64,000 nucleotides of DNA from SHZI01 sp963802215 (GTDB lineage Bacteria; Pseudomonadota; Gammaproteobacteria; Steroidobacterales; GCA-2729495). Made by a program: the position numbers and the translations under genes. Shown here one piece after another: positions 33,325 through 41,409 of this stretch. The stretch covers positions 186,001 to 250,000 of the forward strand of contig CAWDHQ010000001.1 of NCBI GenBank assembly GCA_963802215.1, read 5' to 3'. Numbering within the stretch: the stretch's first letter is position 1; each line of letters opens with the position of its first letter. Under the pieces are notes generated by a model. The model saw only the letters and a program-made list of their open reading frames with translations. It was not told the origin of the DNA and did not search any database.

Positions 33325-35294
33325 GCGGCTGCCTGCTGTCGTTCCTCGAGATGGGCGGCGACCGCCCGGATCGTCGACTTGGTGAAGAGGTCCTCCACAT
33401 CCAGCTGCCCGGGGAACTGTTCGTCGATGCGCTCGTGAATCTGCGCCAGCGTCAGGGAGCTGACGCCCAGTTCGAAGAAGTCGTCGTCCAGCCCGATCAC
33501 CCGGTCGGTGATGACCGACGCGCAGATCCTCCGGATCTTCGTCTCCATGTCGGTGCCGTCCATGCCGCCACCGCCGGGTGCCTGCGCCGCCAGGGCCTCC
33601 AGCTCCGCGAGCAGGTCGTCGAACTCGCCGTCGGCGTAGGCCTGGGCGAGCTTCCCCCGCTGCAGCTTGCCGCTGGTGGTCTTGGGGAGGCTCCGGACCG
33701 GGATGACGTGCGCCACGTTGAGCCCCGTGTGTTCCGTGATCTGCCGCCGCACCTGGTTGGCCAGCTGCAGGAAGTCCGCTGCCGGCCCGCGGTGGATCAG
33801 GAACAGCAGCAGTTCCTCGTCGTCGCCCGACGCCTTGCGCCCGCCGGCTGCGGCGATCCTGCCCAGCTCGATGCCTGCGTGCTGCTCGGCCAGGGCCTCG
33901 AGGTCGTGCGGGTAGTAGTTCTGGCCGTTGACGAAGATGATTTCCTTGTGGCGTCCCGTGATGATGAGTTCGCCGTCCGGGGCCGTGATGAAGCCCAGGT
34001 CCCCCGTGCGGAGCCAGCCATCGGCGGTCAGCGGCTGCTGGTCTTCGGGAAGGCCGGCGTAGCCGCCGGTGACGTTGCCTCCGCGGATCTGCAGGTGGCC
34101 GACGGCGCCGGCCGGCAATACGCGGTCCCCGTCGTCCACCACCCGCAGCCCGCAGTCACGGATGGGCCTGCCCAGCACCATCAGCTCGAGGCCACTGGCG
34201 GAACCGGCGGGGGCCGGCGCCGGCGCGCGGCCGACCGCGAGTGACCCGCGGTCGACGAGCACCGCCCGGAAGTCCTGCCCGGGCTCGGGCAGGGTGACGG
34301 CGAGGCTCGCCTCGGCCAGGCCGTAGACGGGGTACATGGCGGACTCACGCAGCCCGAAGCGCTGCATCTCCCCCATGAAGCGCCTGCACAGGGCCACGGA
34401 AATCGGTTCGGCCCCGTTGAACAGCAGGCGCACCCGCGACAGGTCCAGGCCATCGAGGCCCTTCGACTCGTACATCTTCAGGAAGTGCTTGTAGCCGAAG
34501 TTCGGTGAGCTGAGCAGCGTGGCGCCGATGCGGCCTGCCTCCTCGAGCCACAGCAGCGGCCTGCGGCTGAACAGGCGCGTATCCATGATCGTGTGCTCGA
34601 TGTTCGCCGCGAACATGCACAGGTGGAAGCCGATCAGCCCCATGTCGTGGGTGAGGGGCATCCAGCTCAGGGAAATGTCCCGGTCAGTGAACCGGCCCCG
34701 CTCGATGATCGCGCCGATGTTGGTCATCAGGTTCCGATGGGTGAGCACGACGCCCTTGGGCGTGCTCGTGGAGCCCGAGGAGAACTGGATGAAGGCGACA
34801 TCGTCGGCTGTCACCGGGTGCTCGTTGCCGGCCCGCGAAATGTCCGTGACCCGCTCGACGGACAGCGAACGCCGGACGAGCCCGTCAACCTGCGCTGCCG
34901 CGGCGCCTGCCTTCGCGAAATCCCGGAGCCGGGATAGCTGCGCTTCCTCCGTGTAGACCATGGGGCCGCCGAGCTGGGCAAACACCTGCAGCAGCTTCTG
35001 GCGGTGGTCGTCGCTGATCCCGACGGCGACCGGCACCGGCACGAGGCCGCCCAGGAGGCATGCCCAGAAGCCATCGAGGAACTGCTCATTGCTCGAGGTG
35101 TGCAGGATTACCCGGTCGCCGGGCCGGGCGCCGAAGGCCTGCAGGTGAAACAGGACGCCGAGGGCCGCGGCGCGCAGTGCGCCGAAACTGACCGAGCGCC
35201 GGTCGTCCTGGCCGTTGAGGTAGTGGATGCGGCGATCCGAGCCACCGTTGGCGGCGAGGACCCCGATCAGGGTGTCGGGCAGCTTGCTTGTCAT
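33321..35294 (-). CDS. fatty acyl-AMP ligase fused to an acyl carrier domain
   Basis: 657 aa. The adenylation domain (about 1-560) has 'FSSGSTSTPKGVV', 'SWMPLTHDMGLIGF' (typical of FAALs rather than acyl-CoA ligases), 'YGLAEASLAVT' and 'GWLRTGDLGF'. A short Gly-rich linker leads to a carrier domain (about 575-650) with 'DDDFFELGVSSLTLAQI', whose first Ser takes phosphopantetheine. It would activate a fatty acid as acyl-AMP and load its own carrier. It starts 4 bp after the P450 gene, forming a two-gene operon; no condensing enzyme is nearby. Confidence 0.9.
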   Translation of the reverse strand: MTSKLPDTLIGVLAANGGSDRRIHYLNGQDDRRSVSFGALRAAALGVLFHLQAFGARPGDRVILHTSSNEQFLDGFWACLLGGLVPVPVAVGISDDHRQKLLQVFAQLGGPMVYTEEAQLSRLRDFAKAGAAAAQVDGLVRRSLSVERVTDISRAGNEHPVTADDVAFIQFSSGSTSTPKGVVLTHRNLMTNIGAIIERGRFTDRDISLSWMPLTHDMGLIGFHLCMFAANIEHTIMDTRLFSRRPLLWLEEAGRIGATLLSSPNFGYKHFLKMYESKGLDGLDLSRVRLLFNGAEPISVALCRRFMGEMQRFGLRESAMYPVYGLAEASLAVTLPEPGQDFRAVLVDRGSLAVGRAPAPAPAGSASGLELMVLGRPIRDCGLRVVDDGDRVLPAGAVGHLQIRGGNVTGGYAGLPEDQQPLTADGWLRTGDLGFITAPDGELIITGRHKEIIFVNGQNYYPHDLEALAEQHAGIELGRIAAAGGRKASGDDEELLLFLIHRGPAADFLQLANQVRRQITEHTGLNVAHVIPVRSLPKTTSGKLQRGKLAQAYADGEFDDLLAELEALAAQAPGGGGMDGTDMETKIRRICASVITDRVIGLDDDFFELGVSSLTLAQIHERIDEQFPGQLDVEDLFTKSTIRAVAAHLEERQQAAA

Positions 35295-35298
35295 GGGT

Positions 35299-36660
35299 TC
35301 AGTCGGCGCTCCGGTGCCGTACGTTCAGGTGGATGGTATGCCGCGTGCGGAGGTTCACTGCGGGCTCGAGCTCGGCGGACGACCCGGCCGTCCCGGCCGC
35401 GGGGCCCAGCGCGAAGCGGGGCGCCAGCAATGCCAGGTGCATCTGCATCTCGACGAAGGAGAAATACTCGCCGATGCAGCGGCGGGCACCGGCGGAGAAT
35501 GGAATGAAGGCGTAGCGGTCGACCGGCGGGTTGCGGCTCTCGTCGAAGCGGTCCGGGTTGAACCGTTCCGGGTCGGGCCAGATTTCGGGCCGGCGGTGCA
35601 GGAAGTAGGGCGCCATGAAGATGTGGGCCCCCGCCGGGACCCGGAACTCACCCAGTCGATCCTCCTTCAGCGCGCGCCGGGAGAACAGCCACACGGGTGG
35701 GTAGAGGCGCAGGGTCTCCTTCAGCACGCAGGCCGCGTAACGGAGCTCCATCAGCTGGTCGAACGTGAATTCATCGCCCGGGGTCATGGCGGCCAGCTCT
35801 GCAATGAGGCGAGCCTCGACTTCCGGGTGCCGGCTGAGCAGGTACCAGGTCCAGTTCAGGGTTCCGGCCGAGGTCTCGTGGCCGGCGATGATGAGGGTGT
35901 TGATCTCGTCCAGCAGCTCCTTGTCGGACATGCCGGCGCCCGTCTTCCGGTCGCGGGCATCCATCAGCAGCGACAGGAAGTCGAACGGGCGCTCGCCGGA
36001 CCGGCGCCGCTCGCCGACCACGCCCAGGATCACGCGGGCCAGGTTGCGGAAGCGGACGGCCGTCTGCAGGTCCCTGGTGGCGTCTTCGGCGAGGAAGGCG
36101 AAGGGGTTGGCACCCTCCCGGGACACCATCGGGTCCAGGTCGCTGCTGAAAATGGAGCGGAGGATCACCTCCAGGCCGAGCCGGCTCATGGCCGTCGTGA
36201 TGTCGATGGTCTCGCCGCCATCCGCGAGCCGGGACCAGGGCTCCCGCAGCGCAATGTTCATGCCCCGCATGGGCTCCGAAAGGCGTGAGACGTTGGCCCG
36301 GCTGAAGCCCGGCTGCATCATCGTGCGCTGGCGGCGCCATTCCTCGCCATCGCTCACGATGATGCCGTTGCCCAGCAGCATCTTGACCCGCTCGAAGCCG
36401 ACGCCCTTCGCGTAGTTCTCGTGGTTCGTGAGGAGGATGTGCTTGATGTACTCGGGGCTGCTCACCACGAAGCTTAAGTCCCGGCGGTCCTTCGACTGCA
36501 CGCAGAAAAGGTCCCCGTAGGCCGGAACCCAGCGCGCGAGGGCGTCGAAGGTGCGCTGGTCGGGCCCGATGGTGTGCAGTTCGTCGGGCCCGGGCGGCAG
36601 GCCGGCATCCCGGACGGTGTCGCGGATGGAGCCCGTGGAATCGTTCTCGTCGGAGTGCAT
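35299..36660 (-). CDS. cytochrome P450
   Basis: 453 aa, soluble, no membrane anchor. The I-helix 'AGHETS' (259-264), the K-helix E315-x-x-R318 ('KETLRLYPP') and the heme loop 'FSAGARRCIG' with Cys395 are intact. The sequence resembles bacterial fatty-acid-type P450s. ATG 36660 is preferred to a TTG at 36678, because that TTG would lie beyond the -10-like TAGAAT (36674-36669) of a leaderless transcript. Redox partners are not encoded nearby. The adjacent FAAL-ACP suggests a carrier-bound fatty acyl substrate. Confidence 0.92.
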   Translation of the reverse strand: MHSDENDSTGSIRDTVRDAGLPPGPDELHTIGPDQRTFDALARWVPAYGDLFCVQSKDRRDLSFVVSSPEYIKHILLTNHENYAKGVGFERVKMLLGNGIIVSDGEEWRRQRTMMQPGFSRANVSRLSEPMRGMNIALREPWSRLADGGETIDITTAMSRLGLEVILRSIFSSDLDPMVSREGANPFAFLAEDATRDLQTAVRFRNLARVILGVVGERRRSGERPFDFLSLLMDARDRKTGAGMSDKELLDEINTLIIAGHETSAGTLNWTWYLLSRHPEVEARLIAELAAMTPGDEFTFDQLMELRYAACVLKETLRLYPPVWLFSRRALKEDRLGEFRVPAGAHIFMAPYFLHRRPEIWPDPERFNPDRFDESRNPPVDRYAFIPFSAGARRCIGEYFSFVEMQMHLALLAPRFALGPAAGTAGSSAELEPAVNLRTRHTIHLNVRHRSAD

Positions 36661-36667
36661 GGGCGGG

Positions 36668-36674
36668 TATTCTA
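36668..36674. promoter_or_regulatory. symmetric bidirectional -10 element between the P450 and acyltransferase genes
   Basis: TATTCTA can be read as TATTCT on the plus strand, 7 nt before GTG 36681, and as TAGAAT on the minus strand, 8 nt before ATG 36660. The whole intergenic gap is 20 bp and holds no Shine-Dalgarno for either gene. Confidence 0.45.
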
Positions 36675-36680
36675 GCAACC

Positions 36681-37463
36681 GTGACCGAGCAACCCTATGC
36701 AGCCAGCCAGCGCGCCAAGCGCATCCGCCCGACCGGCCTGCCCAGGTCGTCGAAGCGGGAGATGTCGCCCGGCCGCCGCGCCTGGTACGCGGTGCTCATC
36801 GTCCTGGCCCGCGGCGTGCTCGCCCTGCTGGCGGCGACCTGCCGGTTTGCCCCGGTGCGGGGGGAGGAGCACCTGGACCGGCTGCAGGCCGACGGCACGG
36901 CCGCCATCCTGTCCTATTGGCACCAGATGCAGATCTTCTGCGGGCGTTACCTGCTGACCCGGGCCCGGGACGGCCTCAGGGTGACCTTTCTCACGAGTCC
37001 GTCCGTGACGGGCGAGGTGCCGGCGGCGATCATTCGCCGCTGGGGCGCCGGCGTACTCCGGGGTTCCTCTAAGCGGTCGGCTGGCCAGACCCTGAAGGAC
37101 ATGTTCGGCGTGCTCGTGACGCAGAAGACCTCGCTGGTCATTACGCCGGACGGCCCGACCGGGCCGCTTCACGAGTTCAAGCCCGGCACCATCATGCTGG
37201 CGCGGATGACGAAGGCGCCGATCATCCTGGTCGCCTACGCGGCGAAGCCTTGCATCCGCTGGAACAGCTGGGACCGCTTTATAGTGCCGCTGCCATTCTC
37301 CCGGGTGGCCGTCGCCATCGCGGAGCCGTACCGGGTGCCGCCCGGGGCTGGTACCGACGACCTGGGGCAGATCCGGCAGGACCTGGAAGCCCGGATGGCG
37401 AAACTTGTGGTGGAGGTGGAGGCGGCGGTTGGCAACCAACCGGCTCAGGCGCTGACCCGGTGA
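36681..37463 (+). CDS. DUF374 lysophospholipid/lipid A-type acyltransferase
   Basis: 260 aa with a GTG start. One N-terminal hydrophobic helix (about 34-55) is followed by 'ILSYWHQMQIF' (H-containing acceptor motif), 'GSSKRSAGQTLKDM' and 'ITPDGPTGPLHEFKPGTIMLARM', the core of DUF374 acyltransferases related to LpxL. It probably acylates a membrane lipid at the inner face. Its 3' end overlaps the convergent hicB gene by 19 bp. Confidence 0.88.
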   Translation: MTEQPYAASQRAKRIRPTGLPRSSKREMSPGRRAWYAVLIVLARGVLALLAATCRFAPVRGEEHLDRLQADGTAAILSYWHQMQIFCGRYLLTRARDGLRVTFLTSPSVTGEVPAAIIRRWGAGVLRGSSKRSAGQTLKDMFGVLVTQKTSLVITPDGPTGPLHEFKPGTIMLARMTKAPIILVAYAAKPCIRWNSWDRFIVPLPFSRVAVAIAEPYRVPPGAGTDDLGQIRQDLEARMAKLVVEVEAAVGNQPAQALTR

Positions 37464-37657
37464 GGCCTGGGGGAGGGCACTTCGCGGCCCAACTCACGGG
37501 CAGTCTCGATCCATGACTCGATAGCCTGCTCTGCAGCGGCCAGTGCCGACTGGTAGGAGGGTCCGTCGGCCATACAGCCCGGCAGGTCGGCGACTTCCGC
37601 GACATAGGCGTTGTCTTCCGGGCTCCAGTAGATCGCGATCTCGTACCTGCTCATCAT
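37445..37657 (-). CDS. hicB: HicB-family antitoxin
   Basis: 70 aa. 'YEIAIYWSPEDNAYVAEVADLPGCMADG' is the degenerate RNase-H-like fold of HicB, and 'YQSALAAAEQAIESWIETA' its helix. No separate C-terminal DNA-binding domain is present, so it is the short form. Its ATG overlaps the hicA stop (ATGA), giving the standard toxin-first order. It ends 19 bp inside the acyltransferase gene on the other strand. Confidence 0.88.
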   Translation of the reverse strand: MMSRYEIAIYWSPEDNAYVAEVADLPGCMADGPSYQSALAAAEQAIESWIETARELGREVPSPRPHRVSA

Positions 37658-37908
37658 TTGGGTGGTTCCAGCTGGTAGAGCCTGATCAGGGCGCGCACTT
37701 GCCGTACCTGATAGACCTTGGCCTTGCCGTTCTTCGGCTGGAGGTTGATGATCTCCCGAACCCCGGGGCGGCTGAAGACGTGGTGATCACCCCTGACCCT
37801 CTCATCGAAGCCCAGGCGTTTCAACAGCATGGTCATGTCGGTGAAGCGAATACTAGCATCGCTCCTTCCGTCCATGACCTGCTGCAGGGCCTTGTCGCGG
37901 CTGACCAT
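37654..37908 (-). CDS. hicA: HicA-family mRNA interferase toxin
   Basis: 84 aa. The dsRNA-binding-like fold ends with 'LKRLGFDERVRGDHHVFSRPG' (H42/H43, the catalytic His position) and 'INLQPKNGKAKVYQVRQVRALI'. About 20 extra residues precede the usual HicA start, so the N-terminus may be shorter than annotated. It forms a type II toxin-antitoxin pair with hicB. Confidence 0.85.
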   Translation of the reverse strand: MVSRDKALQQVMDGRSDASIRFTDMTMLLKRLGFDERVRGDHHVFSRPGVREIINLQPKNGKAKVYQVRQVRALIRLYQLEPPK

Positions 37909-37995
37909 GGCGGGCAGCCTGAGCGCGGGGCCGGCAAACTATCCAGCAGACTTTCCGCCGTAAAGACCTGGTTTCTCGCTCCCGATCGGAGCGCG

Positions 37996-38400
37996 TCACA
38001 CCTGCTCCAGCTCCACCAGCGTGCCGCAGAAATCCCTGGGGTGGAGGAAGAGCACCGGCTTGCCGTGGGCCCCGGTCTTCGGTTCCCCGTCGCCCAGCAC
38101 CCTGGCGCCGGCCTGCTTCAGCCGGTCCCGGGCGGCCAGGATGTCGGTCACCTCGTAGCAGACGTGATGCATCCCGCCCGAGGGGTTGGACTGCAGGAAT
38201 TTCGCGATGGGCGAGCTGGCGCCCAGGGGGTGCAGCAGCTCGATCTTGGTGTTCGGCAGCTCGACGAACACCGTGGTGACGCCGTGGTCCGGCAGGTCCC
38301 GGGGCGCCGATACCCGGGCGCCGAGCGTGTCCCGGTAGACCGCCGCAGCGGCTGCCAGGTCCGGCACCACGATGGCCACATGGTTGAGACGTCCGATCAT
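37996..38400 (-). CDS. mce: methylmalonyl-CoA epimerase
   Basis: 134 aa VOC-fold enzyme. 'LNHVAIVVPDL' (first metal His), 'ELPNTKIELLHPLG', 'GGMHHVCYEV' (second His) and 'GTLVELEQV' (final Glu) match MCEE. It converts (S)- to (R)-methylmalonyl-CoA between propionyl-CoA carboxylase and the mutase. It overlaps meaB by 4 bp (ATGA) and is the last gene of the operon. Confidence 0.93.
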   Translation of the reverse strand: MIGRLNHVAIVVPDLAAAAAVYRDTLGARVSAPRDLPDHGVTTVFVELPNTKIELLHPLGASSPIAKFLQSNPSGGMHHVCYEVTDILAARDRLKQAGARVLGDGEPKTGAHGKPVLFLHPRDFCGTLVELEQV

Positions 38401-39404
38401 TGCCTGTTGCCGTCCTTCCAGAAGCGGGTGACGATCTGCTCCGCAGCCACCCGGGGCGAGAGCTGGCCCGAACTGACTGCCTCCTCGAGTGACTGGATGC
38501 GCTGGCGCACGGCGGGATCGCCCTTGAGCTGCGTCATGAGCTGTTCCGCCGTCTCGCTCCACAGCCATCGGCGGGCCTGGGCGGCCCGGTTGGCCTGCAG
38601 GTCCCCGCTGGCGGTCATCGTCGCCCGGAACTCCCCGACCAGCGACCAGATCCGGTCGATGCCGCGGCCCTCCAGTGCGGAGCAGGTGGCGACCGGGACT
38701 TCCCAGCGCGCCGAGCGCGGGCGGAGGAAGCGCAGCGCGCTCCGGTAGTCCGCCGCGGCCCGCTCCGCGGCGGCCGCCATTTCGCCATCGGCCTTGTTCA
38801 CCACGATCAGGTCTGCCATCTCCACGATGCCGCGCTTGATGCCCTGGAGCTCGTCGCCGCCGCCCGGCAGGAGCAACAGCAGGAACAGGTCCGTCATGTC
38901 TGCCACGGCGGTTTCGGACTGGCCCACGCCAACGGTCTCGACGATCACCACGTCGAAGCCGGCGGCCTCGACCAGGAGCACGGTTTCCCGCGTGTTCCGC
39001 GTGACCCCGCCAAGCGTGCCGCCGGCGGGCGAGGGCCGGATGAAGGCCTCCAGCCTCCGCGAGAGGGTTTCCATGCGGGTCTTGTCGCCGAGGATGGAGC
39101 CACCGGAAAGGGCCGACGACGGGTCCACCGCGAGGACTGCCACCTTGTGGCCCCGGTCGATCACGAGGTTGCCCAGGCTCTCGATGAACGTGGACTTGCC
39201 CACGCCCGGGACCCCGGAGATGCCCACCCGGATCGAGTTCCCGGCAAGCGGCGTCAGCAGTTCGAGCAGGCGGTTGGCCGGCTCCCTGTCGCCCGGGTGG
39301 CTGGATTCGACCAGCGTGATGGCCCGGCCCAGGGCGCGGCGGTCGCCGGCGCGCAGCTCGTCGGCGAGTTGCGCGGGGGACTGCTTGACCGCTCCGCCCC
39401 CCAC
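38397..39404 (-). CDS. meaB: methylmalonyl-CoA mutase-associated GTPase MeaB
   Basis: 335 aa G3E-family GTPase. The P-loop GVPGVGKST, 'VDPSSALSGGSILGDKTRM', 'ETVGVGQSE' and 'VVNKAD' are intact. MeaB guards the mutase by gating cobalamin transfer and protecting it from inactivation. The start is GTG 39404, 4 bp after the pccA stop. No adenosyltransferase gene is in the window. Confidence 0.93.
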   Translation of the reverse strand: MGGGAVKQSPAQLADELRAGDRRALGRAITLVESSHPGDREPANRLLELLTPLAGNSIRVGISGVPGVGKSTFIESLGNLVIDRGHKVAVLAVDPSSALSGGSILGDKTRMETLSRRLEAFIRPSPAGGTLGGVTRNTRETVLLVEAAGFDVVIVETVGVGQSETAVADMTDLFLLLLLPGGGDELQGIKRGIVEMADLIVVNKADGEMAAAAERAAADYRSALRFLRPRSARWEVPVATCSALEGRGIDRIWSLVGEFRATMTASGDLQANRAAQARRWLWSETAEQLMTQLKGDPAVRQRIQSLEEAVSSGQLSPRVAAEQIVTRFWKDGNRQ

Positions 39405-39408
39405 GGAC

Positions 39409-41394
39409 TCAGCCGAACTCGACGATCGGCTGGTCGACGACGAGGCTCTGGCCCTGCTCCACGAGGATCTTCGTGATCTTCACGTCGTCCGTCGCCCGCA
39501 GGCTGTTCTCCATCTTCATCGCCTCGACAACGGCGATTTCCTCGCCGGCCTTCAGTTCCTGGCCCACCGTCACGGCCAGGCGGACGAGAAGCCCGGGCAT
39601 GGGCGACAGCAGGAACTTCGACAGGTCCGGCGGGGCCTTGGCCAGCATCAGCCGGGCAAGGCCCGCAGCCCGGGGCTCGCACACGAGTGCGTCCATCTGG
39701 GCGCCGCGATGGCTGAGGCGGTAGCGGACGCCGACCCGGTCCAGCTGGAAGCAGACGGCGCGGCCGTCCACCGCCGCGCGGACCAGGGCGTCGCCGAACT
39801 TCCAGTCGGTGGTGACCTGGTGGGAGCGGTTGCCGAGGCGCACCTCGCAGCCACCCGCGACCGGCACGACGGTGACGGGGTGATGGTGCTCGCCGATGAT
39901 CACCACGAAGTCGTTGCCGACCTGGCGCTCGTGGCTCGGCAGCTGGCCGGACAGCTTCGCCGCCCGGTCCATGAAGCGGCGGTGGACGGCGGCCGCGATG
40001 ACCACCACCAGGGACGGATCCTCCCGGGGTACGTCGGCAGCGTGGAAGCCGTGCGGATACTCCTCGGCGATGAAATTGGTGGAGAGGCGCCCCTCGCGGA
40101 AGCGGGGATGGGAGACGAGGGCGTTGAGGAAGCTGATGTTATGGGACACGCCGCGGATGTGGTACGCGTCGAGCGCGTCGGCCATGCGGTCGATGGCCTC
40201 GTCGCGGGTACGGCCGCTGGTGATCAGCTTGGCGATCATCGGATCGTAGTACATCGAGACTTCGCTGCCTTCCTCGATGCCGGTGTCCACGCGTACATGC
40301 CCGGACTCCGCGGGAGGCTGGCAGCGCACGAGGCGGCCAATCGAGGGCAGGAAGTTGCGGAACGGATCCTCGGCGTAGACGCGGGCCTCGAGGGCCCAGC
40401 CGTCGATCTTCACGTCCTTCTGTTTCAGGGTCAGCTTCTCGCCGGCGGCGACCCGGATCATCAGTTCGACGAGGTCGAGCCCCGTGATGAGTTCGGTGAC
40501 CGGGTGTTCGACCTGCAGGCGGGTGTTCATCTCCAGGAAGTAGAAGTTCCGGTCCCTGTCCACGATGAACTCGACCGTTCCGGCGGACTGGTAGTCCACG
40601 GCCTTCGCCAGCGCCACGGCCTGCTCGCCCATCGCCTTGCGGGTCTTCGCGTCCAGGAAGGGGGAGGGCGCTTCCTCGATCACCTTCTGGTGCCGCCTCT
40701 GGATCGAGCATTCGCGCTCGTTGAGCCAGAGTGTGTTGCCGTGCGCATCGGCCAGCACCTGGATCTCGATGTGCCGCGGCTCCTCGATGTACTTCTCGGC
40801 GAACACGCGGCCGTCGCCGAAGCTCGACACGGCCTCGTTCGTCGCGCGCTGGAAGCCGTCGCGGCATTCCTCGTCGTTGCGCACGACGCGCATGCCCTTC
40901 CCGCCGCCGCCGGCGCTGGCCTTGAGCATGACCGGATAGCCGATGTCCCGGGCGATCTTCACGGCGTGCTCCGGGCCGTCGATGACGTCGGTATAGCCCG
41001 GCACGGTGCTCACGCCGGCGGCCTTTGCCAGCTTCTTGGACTCGATCTTGTCGCCCATCGCAGTGATGGCGTGGGGCTTTGGCCCGATGAAGGCGACGCC
41101 AATCGCCTCGAGAGCGGACGCGAACGCCGTCTTTTCGGACAGGAAGCCGTACCCGGGGTGGACTGCCTCCGCGCCCGTAGCCTTGCAGGCATCGATGATC
41201 GCGTCTATACCCAAGTAGCTCTGGGCCGACGGGGCGGGGCCGATCCGGACAGCCTCGTCCGCGAGCCTCACGTGCATGGCATGCCGGTCGGCGTCGGAAT
41301 ACACGGCCACGGTCCTGATGCCCATCCGGCGGGCGGTGCGGATGACCCGGCAGGCTATTTCGCCGCGATTGGCGATGAGGATCTTCTTGAACAT
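39409..41394 (-). CDS. pccA: propionyl/acetyl-CoA carboxylase, biotin-carrying alpha subunit
   Basis: 661 aa. The biotin carboxylase domain (about 1-450) has 'KASAGGGGKGMRVV' (ATP-binding) and 'FLEMNTRLQVEHPVTE'. A linker domain is followed by a biotinyl domain with 'VVEAMKMENSL', whose first Lys of AMKM is biotinylated. It couples with PccB to carboxylate propionyl-CoA; the mutase context favours propionyl-CoA over other acyl-CoAs. Its biotin could come from the bio genes at 5.8-10.5 kb. 15 bp separate it from pccB. Confidence 0.93.
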   Translation of the reverse strand: MFKKILIANRGEIACRVIRTARRMGIRTVAVYSDADRHAMHVRLADEAVRIGPAPSAQSYLGIDAIIDACKATGAEAVHPGYGFLSEKTAFASALEAIGVAFIGPKPHAITAMGDKIESKKLAKAAGVSTVPGYTDVIDGPEHAVKIARDIGYPVMLKASAGGGGKGMRVVRNDEECRDGFQRATNEAVSSFGDGRVFAEKYIEEPRHIEIQVLADAHGNTLWLNERECSIQRRHQKVIEEAPSPFLDAKTRKAMGEQAVALAKAVDYQSAGTVEFIVDRDRNFYFLEMNTRLQVEHPVTELITGLDLVELMIRVAAGEKLTLKQKDVKIDGWALEARVYAEDPFRNFLPSIGRLVRCQPPAESGHVRVDTGIEEGSEVSMYYDPMIAKLITSGRTRDEAIDRMADALDAYHIRGVSHNISFLNALVSHPRFREGRLSTNFIAEEYPHGFHAADVPREDPSLVVVIAAAVHRRFMDRAAKLSGQLPSHERQVGNDFVVIIGEHHHPVTVVPVAGGCEVRLGNRSHQVTTDWKFGDALVRAAVDGRAVCFQLDRVGVRYRLSHRGAQMDALVCEPRAAGLARLMLAKAPPDLSKFLLSPMPGLLVRLAVTVGQELKAGEEIAVVEAMKMENSLRATDDVKITKILVEQGQSLVVDQPIVEFG

Positions 41395-41409
41395 GGAGCG
41401 GAACGGGTC

